DNA of 64,000 bases from Syngnathus acus (taxonomy: Eukaryota; Chordata; Actinopteri; Syngnathiformes; Syngnathidae), in assembly GCF_901709675.1 (NCBI RefSeq), contig NC_051097.1, forward strand, positions 7,356,039-7,420,038, in the 5' to 3' direction. Numbering within the stretch: the first letter of the stretch is position 1; every line of letters begins with the position of its first letter. The notes under the pieces were generated by a model. That model made no database searches. It saw only the letters and a program-made list of their open reading frames with translations, and was not told the DNA's origin. This document shows, one piece after another, positions 25,901 through 36,681 of this stretch. A program made the translations under genes and the position numbers.

Positions 25901-27400
25901 CGTGAGCCGATTAGCACAGGGACCAAAGCTTTTATCTGAGTGCTTTTCTCGGGATTCTTCTTACACACGGCTAAACGTGAACAAATCTGATACTATGGAT
26001 GAGCTTTGTCCCTTTCCACCAGAGATTCCGCAATTCTCAAAGCACCTGACTGAGACACAGCATCGTCCATCTCACCCATTGAAAGCTGTTATGAGGCATT
26101 TCATGACAAAACTAGAAATCCATTTGTTTTGTTTTGATATGAGCCAGCATTCAAATGATTTTTTGTTTTTTGAGTTGACTTGTCACAACAAGCAGCTGTT
26201 TTTATAAAAAAAAGGCTTTAAGTTTACTGTCAAATTAACAAAGCAAAAGAGTGTTTAAGACAACCAAACTGCTAGCTTAAAGCTAACATAGAATAGAAAA
26301 TACCATTAACATGCTGAAATTTGATTGAAATTTGGTTGAAAAAAAATTGTGATAACTAATTGGATGATTATTAAAAAATATATATAATATGTAAATAATT
26401 GGTTGTTTTAGTTCCTTAATGCGTGTACTGTTAAATGTAAAACAATTTTTTATTTTTCATGAATCAATGTTTCTTGATAAAAAGAGCTCTTTGTTTGCTG
26501 AGATAGTTGCCGCGAGGGTGGGCAGTGAACAACTGCCATCCTCTCCACCCATCAGACACAAGACAAGGTTGTGATAATCATGCCCAAAGTCATTTTTTTT
26601 ATCAGGAGACATTTAAGGCATAACAATATTTGAGGGTCAAAATATGACATTATTGCTGCAATCAGTTTTCTTACAAGTGAGCCGACTATCTTTTAATAGT
26701 CACTTTTTGAAATCAGATAATACTTTATAGTCTGATTAATCAAGCTAATGCGTTTCTCTCTTTCGATTTTACTTATTACTAGTATATAATAACATTTGAA
26801 AAATCTCAACCTCTTTCCACTTTTGCAAGTTAATAGATGTGTGTTGCCACGCACGCAAACACACTCAGAAAACCACACACTGGCTTGATCAATGCATGGT
26901 GCCAAAAGTGAGCTGTGTGTGATGGGTTGCCAGCGGGGGGGGATGGTCAATGTGCTGCTGCTTGTTTTCTGTCAGTGTATTTTCATATTCTCTCAGTGTG
27001 CAGCAGCTTACCGATGCTTCACTGTCTGACTTGAATCTCCCACTTGGGGATCGGAGAGGTGCGCACACAGCGGACAGACACAAGATTCTTTGCACAAAAA
27101 TAAGGTATAGTCACTTTTTTTATTACAGCATGAACTTATTTTACACATTTTTCAATTACATACTACATGGTTTCTTCAAGCTAATTATAGCAAAAAACAA
27201 ATTTCACCAAGACAGTTATTGAAGAAGAATGATACTGAAAAAACTGTGCAATGACACTTTATACTTAGATGTAAACATACATATACCAGTGTGAATATCT
27301 AAAGTTTTCTTATAAGTCCCAAAATTAAACAATCAAAGAAATAGAAGATAAACAGTAATTTATTTTCTGATGTATTTAAATTTTTCACCACTTTTTTATT
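16971..27400. other. Intergenic region between gdnf and opn4x, no recognised gene
   Basis: About 10.4 kb with no coding exon that I can assign. CpG-rich patches occur near 20230-20620 and 22080-22640. Open frames inside them are short, overlap on both strands and lack recognisable domains. Repeat remnants (19865-20110) and CTCF-like motifs (19662-19675, 23454-23466) are present. Distal gdnf or opn4x regulatory elements are plausible but cannot be shown. Confidence 0.5.
19865..20110. repeat. Dispersed repeat remnant rich in CCGAT motifs
   Basis: It begins GGGCCAGACCGATATGGATT and carries repeated GCCGATTC / ACCGATTAAT pieces, then an AT-rich body and another ATCGGCTGAACG. This resembles an interspersed 'ACCGATATCGG' repeat I associate with fish genomes. 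A smaller piece with the same flavour lies at about 14578-14605. The class is unknown. Confidence 0.35.
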
Positions 27401-27823
27401 TATTATTTTGTCATTGCCATATGACAATTAAAACGACCTGTAGAGTAAGAAAGTCTCTTTCCGTTGACGCGCATTTGCTCGGGCAGACATGCGCTCGCTT
27501 TCTGCGTCTCGTGTGCCAGTCTAATAAGTGGAAGGAAGAGGTGAGTGAGAATTCGTCTGACGCACGAGCCTTCACTGAGCACAGCGGGGAAGGGGGGTGG
27601 GGTGAGAGTGGTGGGCTCTCGGTTTGACCATGAGATGCTGCGTGTGCACGTGCATGCGCTGGCGGGAAGTAAATACTCACAGTTCAAGTGACCAAAGTCA
27701 CCTTATAAAAGTCTGTACTGTTTTTGCCACCTTTTAAAAATTTGACCAAATTTTGTTTGATGTTGTCTAATAACATTATGGGAACACTGATGATATTGTG
27801 TAAAGCGGCGCTTGTGCACTCAC

Positions 27824-28040
27824 CGTCCATCAGATTAACAAAACCTGGAAATCCTTTTATAATCAGCCCCTCCAGCAGCGAATTGTCCTCACGGAAAAGC
27901 GACCTCCTTTTTTCATCATCACAAAAGTCTTGATTTAATTGCCTCTTTGGTAAATGTGTTGGAGGCAGCGTAGCGTTGGATAACGATGACTGATTGAAGA
28001 CTTGCAGTGCCTGCATATCCGGCCCATCGGTAATTGTCAT
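27824..28040 (-). CDS. Candidate first coding exon of an unidentified minus-strand gene
   Basis: Reading the minus strand, an ATG at 28040-28038 with A at -3 opens a 72-codon frame that ends at a strong donor (GATGGACG|GTGAGTGC, exon end 27824). Composition looks protein-like (contains LPKRQLNQDF and LLEGLIIKGFPGFVNLMD). It lies head-to-head with opn4x, whose ATG is 371 bp away. A possible continuation is a phase-compatible minus-strand exon at 27520-27438 (pyrimidine-rich acceptor ending TTATTAG, weak donor); another is 27087-27012 with a GTAAGC donor. I do not recognise the product. It could be a chance open frame or an unspliced 5' region. Confidence 0.3.
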
Positions 28041-28410
28041 GGTTTGTTTCTACTTGAGTTGATTTGGACTACGAATGTTTGTTTTTGTTCGTGTCCTAGA
28101 TGTGACCCTTTGAAAACGCATCAATTCAACTAAGTCTTCCTTTCCTGTTTAAGTGGCAGTGAATAAAACAGGCAGCCGTTTGGCTGACAATGAAAAAATC
28201 TTTCATACTGTTGATGTTTACTCTTAAATTAAACGTAACAACCGGCAGCATTGCTTTGAAAGGTCCGCTTAGCTTATCGGTAACAAACACTGCAAAGCAC
28301 CCTAGACGAGCTAATGGCTAACATCGGTGTTTTACTGTTAAGTCTGTTTGGACACAAACAGTGGCGCAACACACATAGAGTGACATTTTATTTGTGTGTT
28401 TGCTACAGAA

Positions 28411-31182
28411 ATGGACCGACAACACAGCTTCTATCGGCAAGTGGACGTTCAGGACCACGTCCACTACATCGTCGCCTTTTTTGTCCTCGTAATCGGGACA
28501 GTGGGTGTGACCGGAAATGCCTTGGTCATGTATGCGTTTTTCTGGTAAGAATCTTTTGCTTTGCTTATCTGCAAAAATCCACAATTAGCTGACTCCCATT
28601 CAAATGTATTTTTTAAAAAAATATTAAATATCAGTTTAAAAAAGTCAACTGTATATCTCTTACATAAACAGTCTGGAACGTACCAATACAAAAGATTAGC
28701 CTGATTTAATAAAATCTTTATTTTATATTTTCGAAACAAAAAAAAAAGTGTTCTTGAATGTCACAAGCTCAGACACAATGGCCTCAGCAGAGGCTGGCGG
28801 GCATTCAATACCAGGAAGCAACCGAGTGGTTTGCCAGCTGCGCTGCATAAATCGATAAAAAATACACACTCCATTTTTATATGCAGTCAATTTTTATAAT
28901 TACTCACTCCGCTCGGCTCGAGGTGTGTTCAATGATCACTCACACAGTGGGGCGTCTAAGAAGTACATAGAAAAACTCTTTGAATGCGTCAAACAGCAAT
29001 GGCTAGTATGTGAGCACATTGCAGGGGGCGTGGAAACATTTGATCATTTGATCAATAACCTCTTTTGAGTCTTAAGTGTTTCATTGAAGCTCTGATGACT
29101 GATGGAAAGAAAATTGCTGTGTAGGGTTTCAGGGTTTTCTTCCTGATGTTTGAATAATGTTTATAGAGAACATATTCAAAGTTGCAAGGCCATATAATTG
29201 ACTTTTAGGTATTTAGCAATCCCCCCAAATTGCGTGCGTGGCAAATTTCTCATGATGGAGAAATCATGAGCACTAGAGCAACACTAATACACCAATCAAT
29301 ACTAAATCTGTTTTTAAAAGCAACTGACATATTGACTCGGACCGAAAAGGCGTTAGCTAACGCTAAAACGACAGAGGCTCTCTCCACTCTTTGCTTTCTT
29401 AAAACTCCATATAATGTCCTCTTTAAAATGAGACGATTTGTTGTTTCAGTAACAAGAAGCTACGCACTCCTCCCAACTTTTTCATCATGAACCTGGCAGT
29501 CAGCGACTTTCTCATGGCCATCACTCAGTCGCCCATCTTCTTTGTCAACTCCCTCTACAAGGGCTGGATATTTGGGGAAATGGGTAAGTGCCTGTTTATC
29601 GCTAGCTAGCGAGGTCTACCTAGCAAGAAAGAAGTTTGACATGATTGCATTTAGAAATGCTGTCTTCCCAGGTTGTAAAATCTACGCCTTTTGCGGGGCC
29701 TTATTCGGAATCACGTCCATGATCAACCTTCTGGCCATCTCTATGGATCGTTACATCGTCATCACCAAGCCTCTGCGGGCCTTACGATGGACCTCAAAGC
29801 GACGCACTTGCTTCATCATTGGTCTGGTGTGGCTGTACTCTTTGGCTTGGAGCCTCGCACCGCTTCTCGGGTGGAGTACGTAACTGATTTACTCAAATTC
29901 TCTTCTAATAAAAACTTACACTCTACCACGTTTGTCTCTAAGGTTCTTACATACCAGAAGGCCTGATGACCTCATGCACGTGGGACTACGTGACGTCGAC
30001 GCCCGCCAATAAAAGCTACACCCTGATGCTGTGCTGCTTTGTCTTCTTCATCCCACTGGGCATCATATCTTACTGCTATCTGTGCATGTTCCTCGCTACT
30101 CGCCATGCCAGCAGGTATGTGTTTTGCAAACAATCTTTTTCTATTGAAATGAATGGGAATGCCATTAATCCGTTCTAAAAAAGAAAAAAAAAACTCAATG
30201 TTTGTATAATGTTTGCTCTTTCATATCTTTATACACATGAAGCTAGTATCTTAAATTTATGTTCAGAAAAAAAAGTGAGGCTCATAGCCTCTCTCGAAAA
30301 ACTCGAAAGTCAGTTCAGCAGCCTCTTCTGTCCTGCCAGGGAAGTGGAAAAGTTGGGTTCTCAGGTGAGGAAGTCAACGCTGATTCAGCAGCAGACTATC
30401 AAGTCCGAGTGGAAGTTGGCCAAGATTGCCTTTGTCGTGATCATCGTCTTTGTACTGTCCTGGTCACCCTACGCGTGTGTCACCCTCATTGCCTGGGCAG
30501 GGTAAATATGCCACGCACACAAAAAAAAACTTTAATAACTGGCAAAGTACAGGTTCTGACGTGCAAAAAAAAAAAATTCAGATATGCAAATGTCCTGAAC
30601 CCCTACTCCAAAGCCGTGCCGGCGGTTATTGCCAAGGCCTCGGCCATCTACAACCCTTTCATCTATGCCATCATTCACTCTAAATACAGGTGAGAGCGCC
30701 ATCTTCAGAAAATCAAGTAATATGAGCTTGAAACTGATACAAAGCCTTTGTCTGACTAATCACTTTGCTTCAACAGGAACACTCTTGCCGAAAAAGTCCC
30801 CTGTCTACACTTCCTAGCCCAGCCCCCCCGGAGGGACATCATGGCAATGTCACATAGCCAGTCCTCCTTCAGGGACTCGGTGCTGAGCAGACAATCATCC
30901 GTCTCCAAAAACAAGTTTCTACAGGTTTCCTCATCCTTATCCACAATAGACACTGTGAGTCTTCATGACCCTGTCAAAATAGGAAAGCAGCACTTGTCAG
31001 TCTGGGAACTTGTAATTCACAAAATTCTGCTTATAAATGTGTCCACCCCATCCCATCGCATTCCCATGCAGCAGGTTTGCAGTGATGTGGAGCTGGATCC
31101 AATGAACCAGAACCTTTCTCTGAGATCCCGCTATTCCGTTGGAGCGCTAAAGGATCACAGCCAGGACAAAAGACCACAATGA
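28411..31182 (+). CDS. opn4x: Melanopsin, Xenopus-like class (opn4x), 8 coding exons
   Basis: Exons: 28411-28544, 29450-29583, 29672-29875, 29943-30114, 30340-30501, 30582-30689, 30777-30954, 31075-31182; 1200 nt, 399 residues, frame continuous through every junction. It is a seven-transmembrane opsin. Present are the E/DRY-type motif DRY (115-117), a Schiff-base lysine in VPAVIAKASAIYNP (K287), NPFIY (293-297), the C91/ECL2 cysteine pair (GCKIY, SCTWDY), and the melanopsin marks VDVQDHVHY and FCGALFGITSM. Loop 3 to TM6 (RKSTLIQQQ, VLSWSPYACVTLIAWAG) fits the opn4x class better than mammalian-type OPN4, and the pdlim5 neighbour supports this. Melanopsins are bistable opsins that signal through Gq in non-visual photoreception. 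The N-terminus is short (about 20 residues before TM1), and an acceptor (GCTACAG) lies 2 nt before the ATG, so an upstream exon may add residues. The last intron is in frame and stop-free. The paralogue (xa/xb) is unassigned. Confidence 0.92.
28545..29449 (+). other. opn4x intron 1
   Basis: A 905-nt intron (GTAAGA donor, TTTCAG acceptor), AT-rich. No additional exon is seen. Confidence 0.8.
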
Positions 31183-32384
31183 TCGCGCAGGTAAAGCCAC
31201 ATCATCAATTGTGGGTTAAAACGATTGTCATGTCAAGCACAAAATTGCAAATCAAGATTTCCACTGAAATTCTATAACATATCCTAGAGCCAAGCGCACT
31301 CCAAATGCGTGACCTGAGTCGTGGTCCCGCTCCAGACTCGGTGGAGGAAAAGGGAAGCGGAGCACGAGGACCTGGTCTTCTACAAGAGACATGAACCAAA
31401 GAGGGCCACAGCAAGCCCAGGGCGAAAGGAGAAGTGGAAGTCCTCTCCAGCCACTATCGGTGGCAGAGGTGTTGGACTGTGTGGGGAAAAAAGATGCAAT
31501 CATTACTAGATTAATAATATCTAGTCTGGATTGTTAAAGTCAAGTCTTGGAGTAAGTCGACTGTTTTTTTTTCCCTCACCAACATAAACTTGGAAGACTA
31601 GTTTCCTCAAATAGTGAGCGCCACTGTAAAAGAAGCTGCAAATCTAAATGCGAGTGAAAGCATAGACAATCAAATGCACATAGATATGCCACATTAAAGG
31701 TGTCAAATACGATAAGCGCAATAATGGTCAATACAATTTCATAGTGCCATCATATTAAATGTAAATCCAGCCATTGAAGCCCTCTTTCCTTTCCAGCTGG
31801 TGCTTTTACGACAATTTATACCACCGTGTGTCGCTGTAGACATCTTTATCACAGCTCGGTAGGTGTCTACTACGTAACAAAGCTACTAGACAATAATTTG
31901 CTCCATTGCATCCAATTGGTTTCAAATTAGTGACAAATTCCATTGTGGTCACTGCAAATTGAATACAAATCCTATTTTAAATGGGGCCGATTGACATTTG
32001 TTATTGAACACTCTATGCGCTCCATGCAGCCTTACGTAAAGAACTGTTACACTTCAGCGGTTCGATAGCTTTGCACTAAGGGAATTTGCAGCTGGCTCAG
32101 CTTCCCATCAAGTTATTACCATATATTGACATGGCTCACATGCATCTGAAATCAGATGACTGCAGCCTCAGGCAAACATGTCATCTAATGTACTGTACTG
32201 AGTCTGTGTAAGCTTTACAAGCCTTTCAGCACAGACACAACTTTTGATAAAATGTCATGGCATGGCTACAAGGAATTTATATTCATTTCCGCCAGCTGCA
32301 TTCTTGCTAGATCTGAATTTCATCTTTTTAAAGAGCAACATAAAACCGGCCGAATCCTATTACTGCCTGCAATTTGTGGGGTGA

Positions 32385-32398
32385 CCACCGGAGGGCAC
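32385..32398 (+). promoter_or_regulatory. CTCF-like motif (forward)
   Basis: CCACCGGAGGGCAC matches the CTCF core consensus CCACCAGGGGGCGC except at three positions. It lies in the opn4x/pdlim5 interval. Binding is not demonstrated. Confidence 0.35.
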
Positions 32399-32440
32399 AC
32401 CTACACTTCCCTCTGAGAACATCCTGTTGTCTTAAATCCA

Positions 32441-32446
32441 AATAAA
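32441..32446 (+). terminator. opn4x: Candidate opn4x polyadenylation signal
   Basis: A canonical AATAAA lies about 1.26 kb after the opn4x stop codon and 0.3 kb before the presumed pdlim5 promoter region. Confidence 0.5.
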
Positions 32447-32628
32447 CGCAAAAGCCAAATATAATGTATTTGTTGTGAGTAAGACAGTGGAAGACAGTTT
32501 GCCGTCATAAACATCATGTGACGGCATGACGGCACAAAGCCTTGTGTCCCCAACTGAACATAAAAGATGCAGTACGCAAATAATTGTCTACGATTGCCAT
32601 TGGTATTGCCGTTTCTACGGGGGAAATA

Positions 32629-32642
32629 GTGCCCTCCTGTGG
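32629..32642 (-). promoter_or_regulatory. CTCF-like motif (reverse)
   Basis: The minus strand reads CCACAGGAGGGCAC, one base different from the forward motif 230 bp to the left. The two motifs face each other just upstream of the pdlim5 first exon. Confidence 0.35.
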
Positions 32643-32759
32643 AATGCCTGTGGAGTCACCCTTGAAAGGTATGAATATGTTTATATTTTATATATATTTA
32701 AAGAAAACACAAAGTCCACTCCAGTGTGCTTTTCTGCTCATTGACGCCAGCCTGCCACT

Positions 32760-32963
32760 GTGTGTCGCCCGAGGGCAAGCTATCCCTCTCCGCCTCACTC
32801 GTTGGCGGCGGCCCTCCTACCGGCAGGCTGGCGTACATGCGGAAGTCTCAGTTCCGCTCACTGGAGTCAGTTGTAAGTTGCCCTCCAAGCTGAGAACCGA
32901 CTGACCCGACGCTTCTCTCTTCCTCCCTCGAGCACCGGCAGAGAGCGGCTCCGCAAAGGCAAG
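32760..32963 (+). other. pdlim5: pdlim5 non-coding first exon (5' UTR)
   Basis: A CpG-rich block (about 32755-32963) ends in a strong donor, GGCAAG|GTAAGC. The next good acceptor in sequence, CCCTCAG at 36674, opens the exon with the pdlim5 ATG 8 nt later. An AT-rich TATATATTTAAAG element lies about 60 bp upstream (32690-32702). The 5' boundary is inferred from composition. Confidence 0.6.
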
Positions 32964-35900
32964 GTAAGCCCCGCACGAGGCATCGTTTTCGGGGAGAATA
33001 TATATGCTCCTGTTGCGCTTCATTTTGGACATTTTCATTCACTTGAACGACTGAATGACTTAGGGACAAGGGGAAGCAATATTAATGTCATTACAGGAGT
33101 TTTATTTTACTTTCACTAAGGAAGCCAAATGGAAAGGTTTTGGTTTAATTGTGTGAAGGCGATGGCCTTCACACGTGTTATTTGATGAGTAATTTAAGAA
33201 GTTGACTAAATCCTAGTGTAAACAAGGGAACAGAAATCTAATTATTACTTTGTCTCATGACTTAAGTGGGCGTGCCTGGTCCTCTGAAAGTACATATTGA
33301 GCACTTAGATTTAATTTGATTGTTTTTAATTTTAATTTACACTGACCAAGCACATGAAACAAAGTACATGCATAGACACAAATTACAAGTAAATGACTCG
33401 ACAAGTGTCAGCGACAGGGAGAAAAAATCTTTCAGTACAAATATTAGTTTTACATCAACGTTTCGTTTTTATGGGTGGGTTCCAAACTTTATATTACAGA
33501 TTTTTAGACACCGGATTACGATTCGAAGATGACACACATTACATGTGTTTCATCCTTTTAAGCTGCCATGGACCATGTCCCAAGTGTCCCACTTGAGAGC
33601 CCCAAAAAAATACAATTATATCAAATCCAGCCCACCCCCTTCTATATTTCACAGTGATGGAGGTCAGGTGGAATTTTGGCACAAATGTGTTGAATTTGAG
33701 AATCTGGCATCAATACATCAGTGTTATCAGAATATGCACAAAGGCCGTCTCGTAAATTCAGGTTAGAACACGTCCTACCGGAGGTCATGAACAACACGAA
33801 TTGCTGCCAAAAATGGTTGGTTGACAGTTTCTAGTCTAACAAGGTCTGGTTGCGGCGTTGATCAATGAAAAGAAATGTAAGGCTTGTTCTGTTTTTAATC
33901 CACAGCATGTAAAAGTCATAAATGGAATGTGAAATGAACTTTGTGAGGACATAAAATGATGTAAGCAGGCCAAATTGCCACCTGACATGTGGAATGCGCA
34001 TGACGTATGAGCACAGCCACCGAAACTCACTCAGATGTTTTCCTTTTAATCAATACTTCCTGAAGGCAATCTGGCACATGCAATGGAGCGGGCCAATAAT
34101 GTCAAGGCTGTGAATGTTTTTTGCATTCAACAACGTTATGCTCAATTTGAATTGATAGAGTGCGTTAATTTTAATGGGAACAGCACTCGGAGCCATATTG
34201 TTTGAGTGGCCTGAGAAGTTTTTATAGCTTCAATAAACTGCTCAGAAATGTGCGGAACTTTCATTGGGTTTATTACAGATCTACACAAGCATGTAGGGTT
34301 TAAAAATATACAGAGTGGAACTTCTAAAGCAGGGAAAAATGTAATTTGGCAATACTTGCAACTTCAGAATTGCGTGTAGAACTCAAGAATCCACCGAAGT
34401 TAGTAACAAGATTGCTTAAATGCACATGTATTGCAAAACAATCACTACTGTCATTTTTTAAAATAGGCAGACGTCTTTTTTGTTTTAACCTCTGTTTTAT
34501 TTGGGTGTGAACGTGCTGAAATACAAAGTGCAGTAAAGTGCTATTCCTCAAGATAAGGCTGACGTGGAGCGTAAGCAGGAAAAATAAGTGGAACTCGCTT
34601 GTTGAATATGCTCGCTGCACTGCCCTCTTTCATCGGCAGGCGTGACCGCTCATGTCTACGCACGACATTGTTGGTGAATGCAAAAGCAAGCAGCGACATG
34701 AGCGCAATGTTTGTCTTCTCCATATTAGGGAGTTTGTGAAATGATATGTGGGCCTGGTTCAGTGTGATCTGATAGACTGCAATTTAGTTCTTATCAAGAT
34801 TAGGTGCCTCATTTCCCAGTGGGTTATGAAACTCGCATAGTTGTAGTCTATTCATAAAAAGTCATCTGTCTCAGGCATCTGTTGGGCTCAGCCATTTTCG
34901 AAAACTGAGCCCAACAGATGCCTGAGACAGATGACTTTGTGTGATTTTTTTTTTAATCAAATTTATTATACATAAACGTTTTGGTCTTATACAGTAGAAT
35001 AAAGTTGTACCTTGAATTAAGTACTGGCAGGGTCAACATCAAGTATAACTGTCGTTACGATGACATGGGAGGGTGTTGCTATTTGTTGAGTGGCGAGTGG
35101 AAGATTTTATAGTTGCGTTAATCCAGTTTCCTGTTTTCCAGCGAGTCATCTGTCTCATCACACAATGATGAAAAGTCAAATGTTTTGGTGTATTGCCTCA
35201 CCCGCCCAATTTTGGTAGCAACCAGAAACACTTTGCAGGATAAGCAAAAATAGGAAAAACAAAATGAACCAAAATCTTTTTGGGCATTGGTTCTTGAGAT
35301 TTTTTTTTTATTCTAATAATGATAAACATGTCTACCAAAATTACTGTATAGGGGAACTATGTTAACCACGACGGAAATCCCACTTTTTGTCCCACCACAG
35401 CTAAAGGTCGGTCACATTGAGGACTGTCAGTAAAAGTGGGAGATATAAATAGAGTCAATAGATGTTCACATGTGATTTAATTTCTTGTTGCCTCCCCTCC
35501 ATTTACGATTTGGAAGGACCTTCAGGCTTCTCTGATGAGGCCGACCAGGTGACAGACCGCGACAGATGGTAGCGTGCCCCCAGAAGGAGGCACTTAAAAA
35601 CCGCAACGTGACATTCTTCGAAGATGACAAGGCATCGTTCATGACTAAGTCCTTGCCAGAGTGTTGTGAAAGCCGTGGGCAGGTTTCAAATTTGGCAAGA
35701 TCAGGGGAGTCCCAATTGTTTGTTGAAAACTCGAGCCTTTTTCCATGTAATTACGTTTGTCATGTGTGACGTTAATGACTTTGATGTCATGTTTTCATGT
35801 CAGCTTCCACCCTTCCTGTCAGACAGGTCACAGGTCCAATAATTCCACAAGCGCTGTGGCAGATTTCACGCAGTCTCTCCGCTGGACGCCGTCATAAAAT

Positions 35901-36674
35901 CCACACGGCGACGTATTAAAACCCAAGCGGTGTTCTGTAAATATGACAAGGCAATTTTCTTTCCAACTCTTCAACTGTGAACATGTGACAGCACTTAACC
36001 TTGTCCCAGCGCTTGCAATTTTCAGGGGGAATGCAAAAACAGGGCTTAAACCGGTGAAACTTAATCACGCGTGAAATAATCGGAGTGGTGCACATGTGTG
36101 TGGACATTTGGCGCTGTCCCATTCATGTGCATAGTCAGTCGAAAATCTTTTTTCTCTCTATGCATTCAAATTGGCCCACCCGCAAAAAAAAAAAAAATGA
36201 AGCTGGCACTCAGTGGAAAGCGAGCCCTGGCATGCCTTTATTCGCCCGGGGTGTGTCTCCAATCCACGCTTTGATTTCTTCATCAGCATTTGTATGCTAA
36301 CGAAATGGATTTTATGGATGCAGAGCAACCAGGATATCGTCTAGACCACAGTGGAGATTGCAGCCAAAGCGTCTCCCAGTCTGTCGAAAGGAAGAGAATA
36401 CTATTGCCAAGCCATTCTTCATTTCCAAATCCTTCCCTTGACTCCATACTCGACATTCTAAACGATATCTGGCTCCATACTGGCTTGTTTTAGCCATCTA
36501 GAAATATCATGACTGTCTTCATTTTTCATTCAGCTTTCCCTGACCCCCCCATGTCACTCACCGGGCCAGGCTCCTCCCTTTATAGCCAAACGGCGACCCA
36601 AAGCGGACAGATAATCGAGTAAAAAAAAAAATTGATGGATCCTATCTAATCAAATCTTCTTATGTGTCCCTCAG
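32964..36674 (+). other. pdlim5 intron 1
   Basis: A 3.7-kb AT-rich intron. It contains the perfect inverted repeat at 34858-34938 and a partial copy of its arm near 35143. Short open frames (for example 35566-35769) have no recognisable domain. Confidence 0.6.
34858..34938. repeat. Perfect 34-bp inverted repeat with 13-nt loop
   Basis: The left arm (34858-34891, containing GTCATCTGTCTCAGGCATCT) is exactly complementary to the right arm (34905-34938). The loop (34892-34904) contains TTTTCGAAAA, itself a palindrome. A third piece sharing AGTCATCTGTCTCA lies at about 35143-35157. It may be a hairpin RNA, a foldback element or a template-switch product. Confidence 0.95.
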
Positions 36675-36681
36675 GTGAATC

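Larger units (their letters stand above)
31183..32465 (+). other. opn4x: opn4x 3' UTR, with possible small UTR intron
   Basis: The stop at 31180-31182 is followed 8 nt later by GCAG|GTAAAG (31191), with a possible acceptor CCTAG at 31283-31287. A 97-nt intron in the UTR is therefore possible. AATAAA at 32441-32446 is the first good polyadenylation signal. The UTR extent is inferred. Confidence 0.45.

Noticed and set aside
28411-31182. Calling the opsin a mammalian-type opn4 (opn4m)
   Set aside because: The TM6 and third-loop text (VLSWSPYACVTLIAWAG, RKSTLIQQQ) fits the Xenopus-like class better, and the neighbour is pdlim5 rather than ldb3. A tree would settle it.
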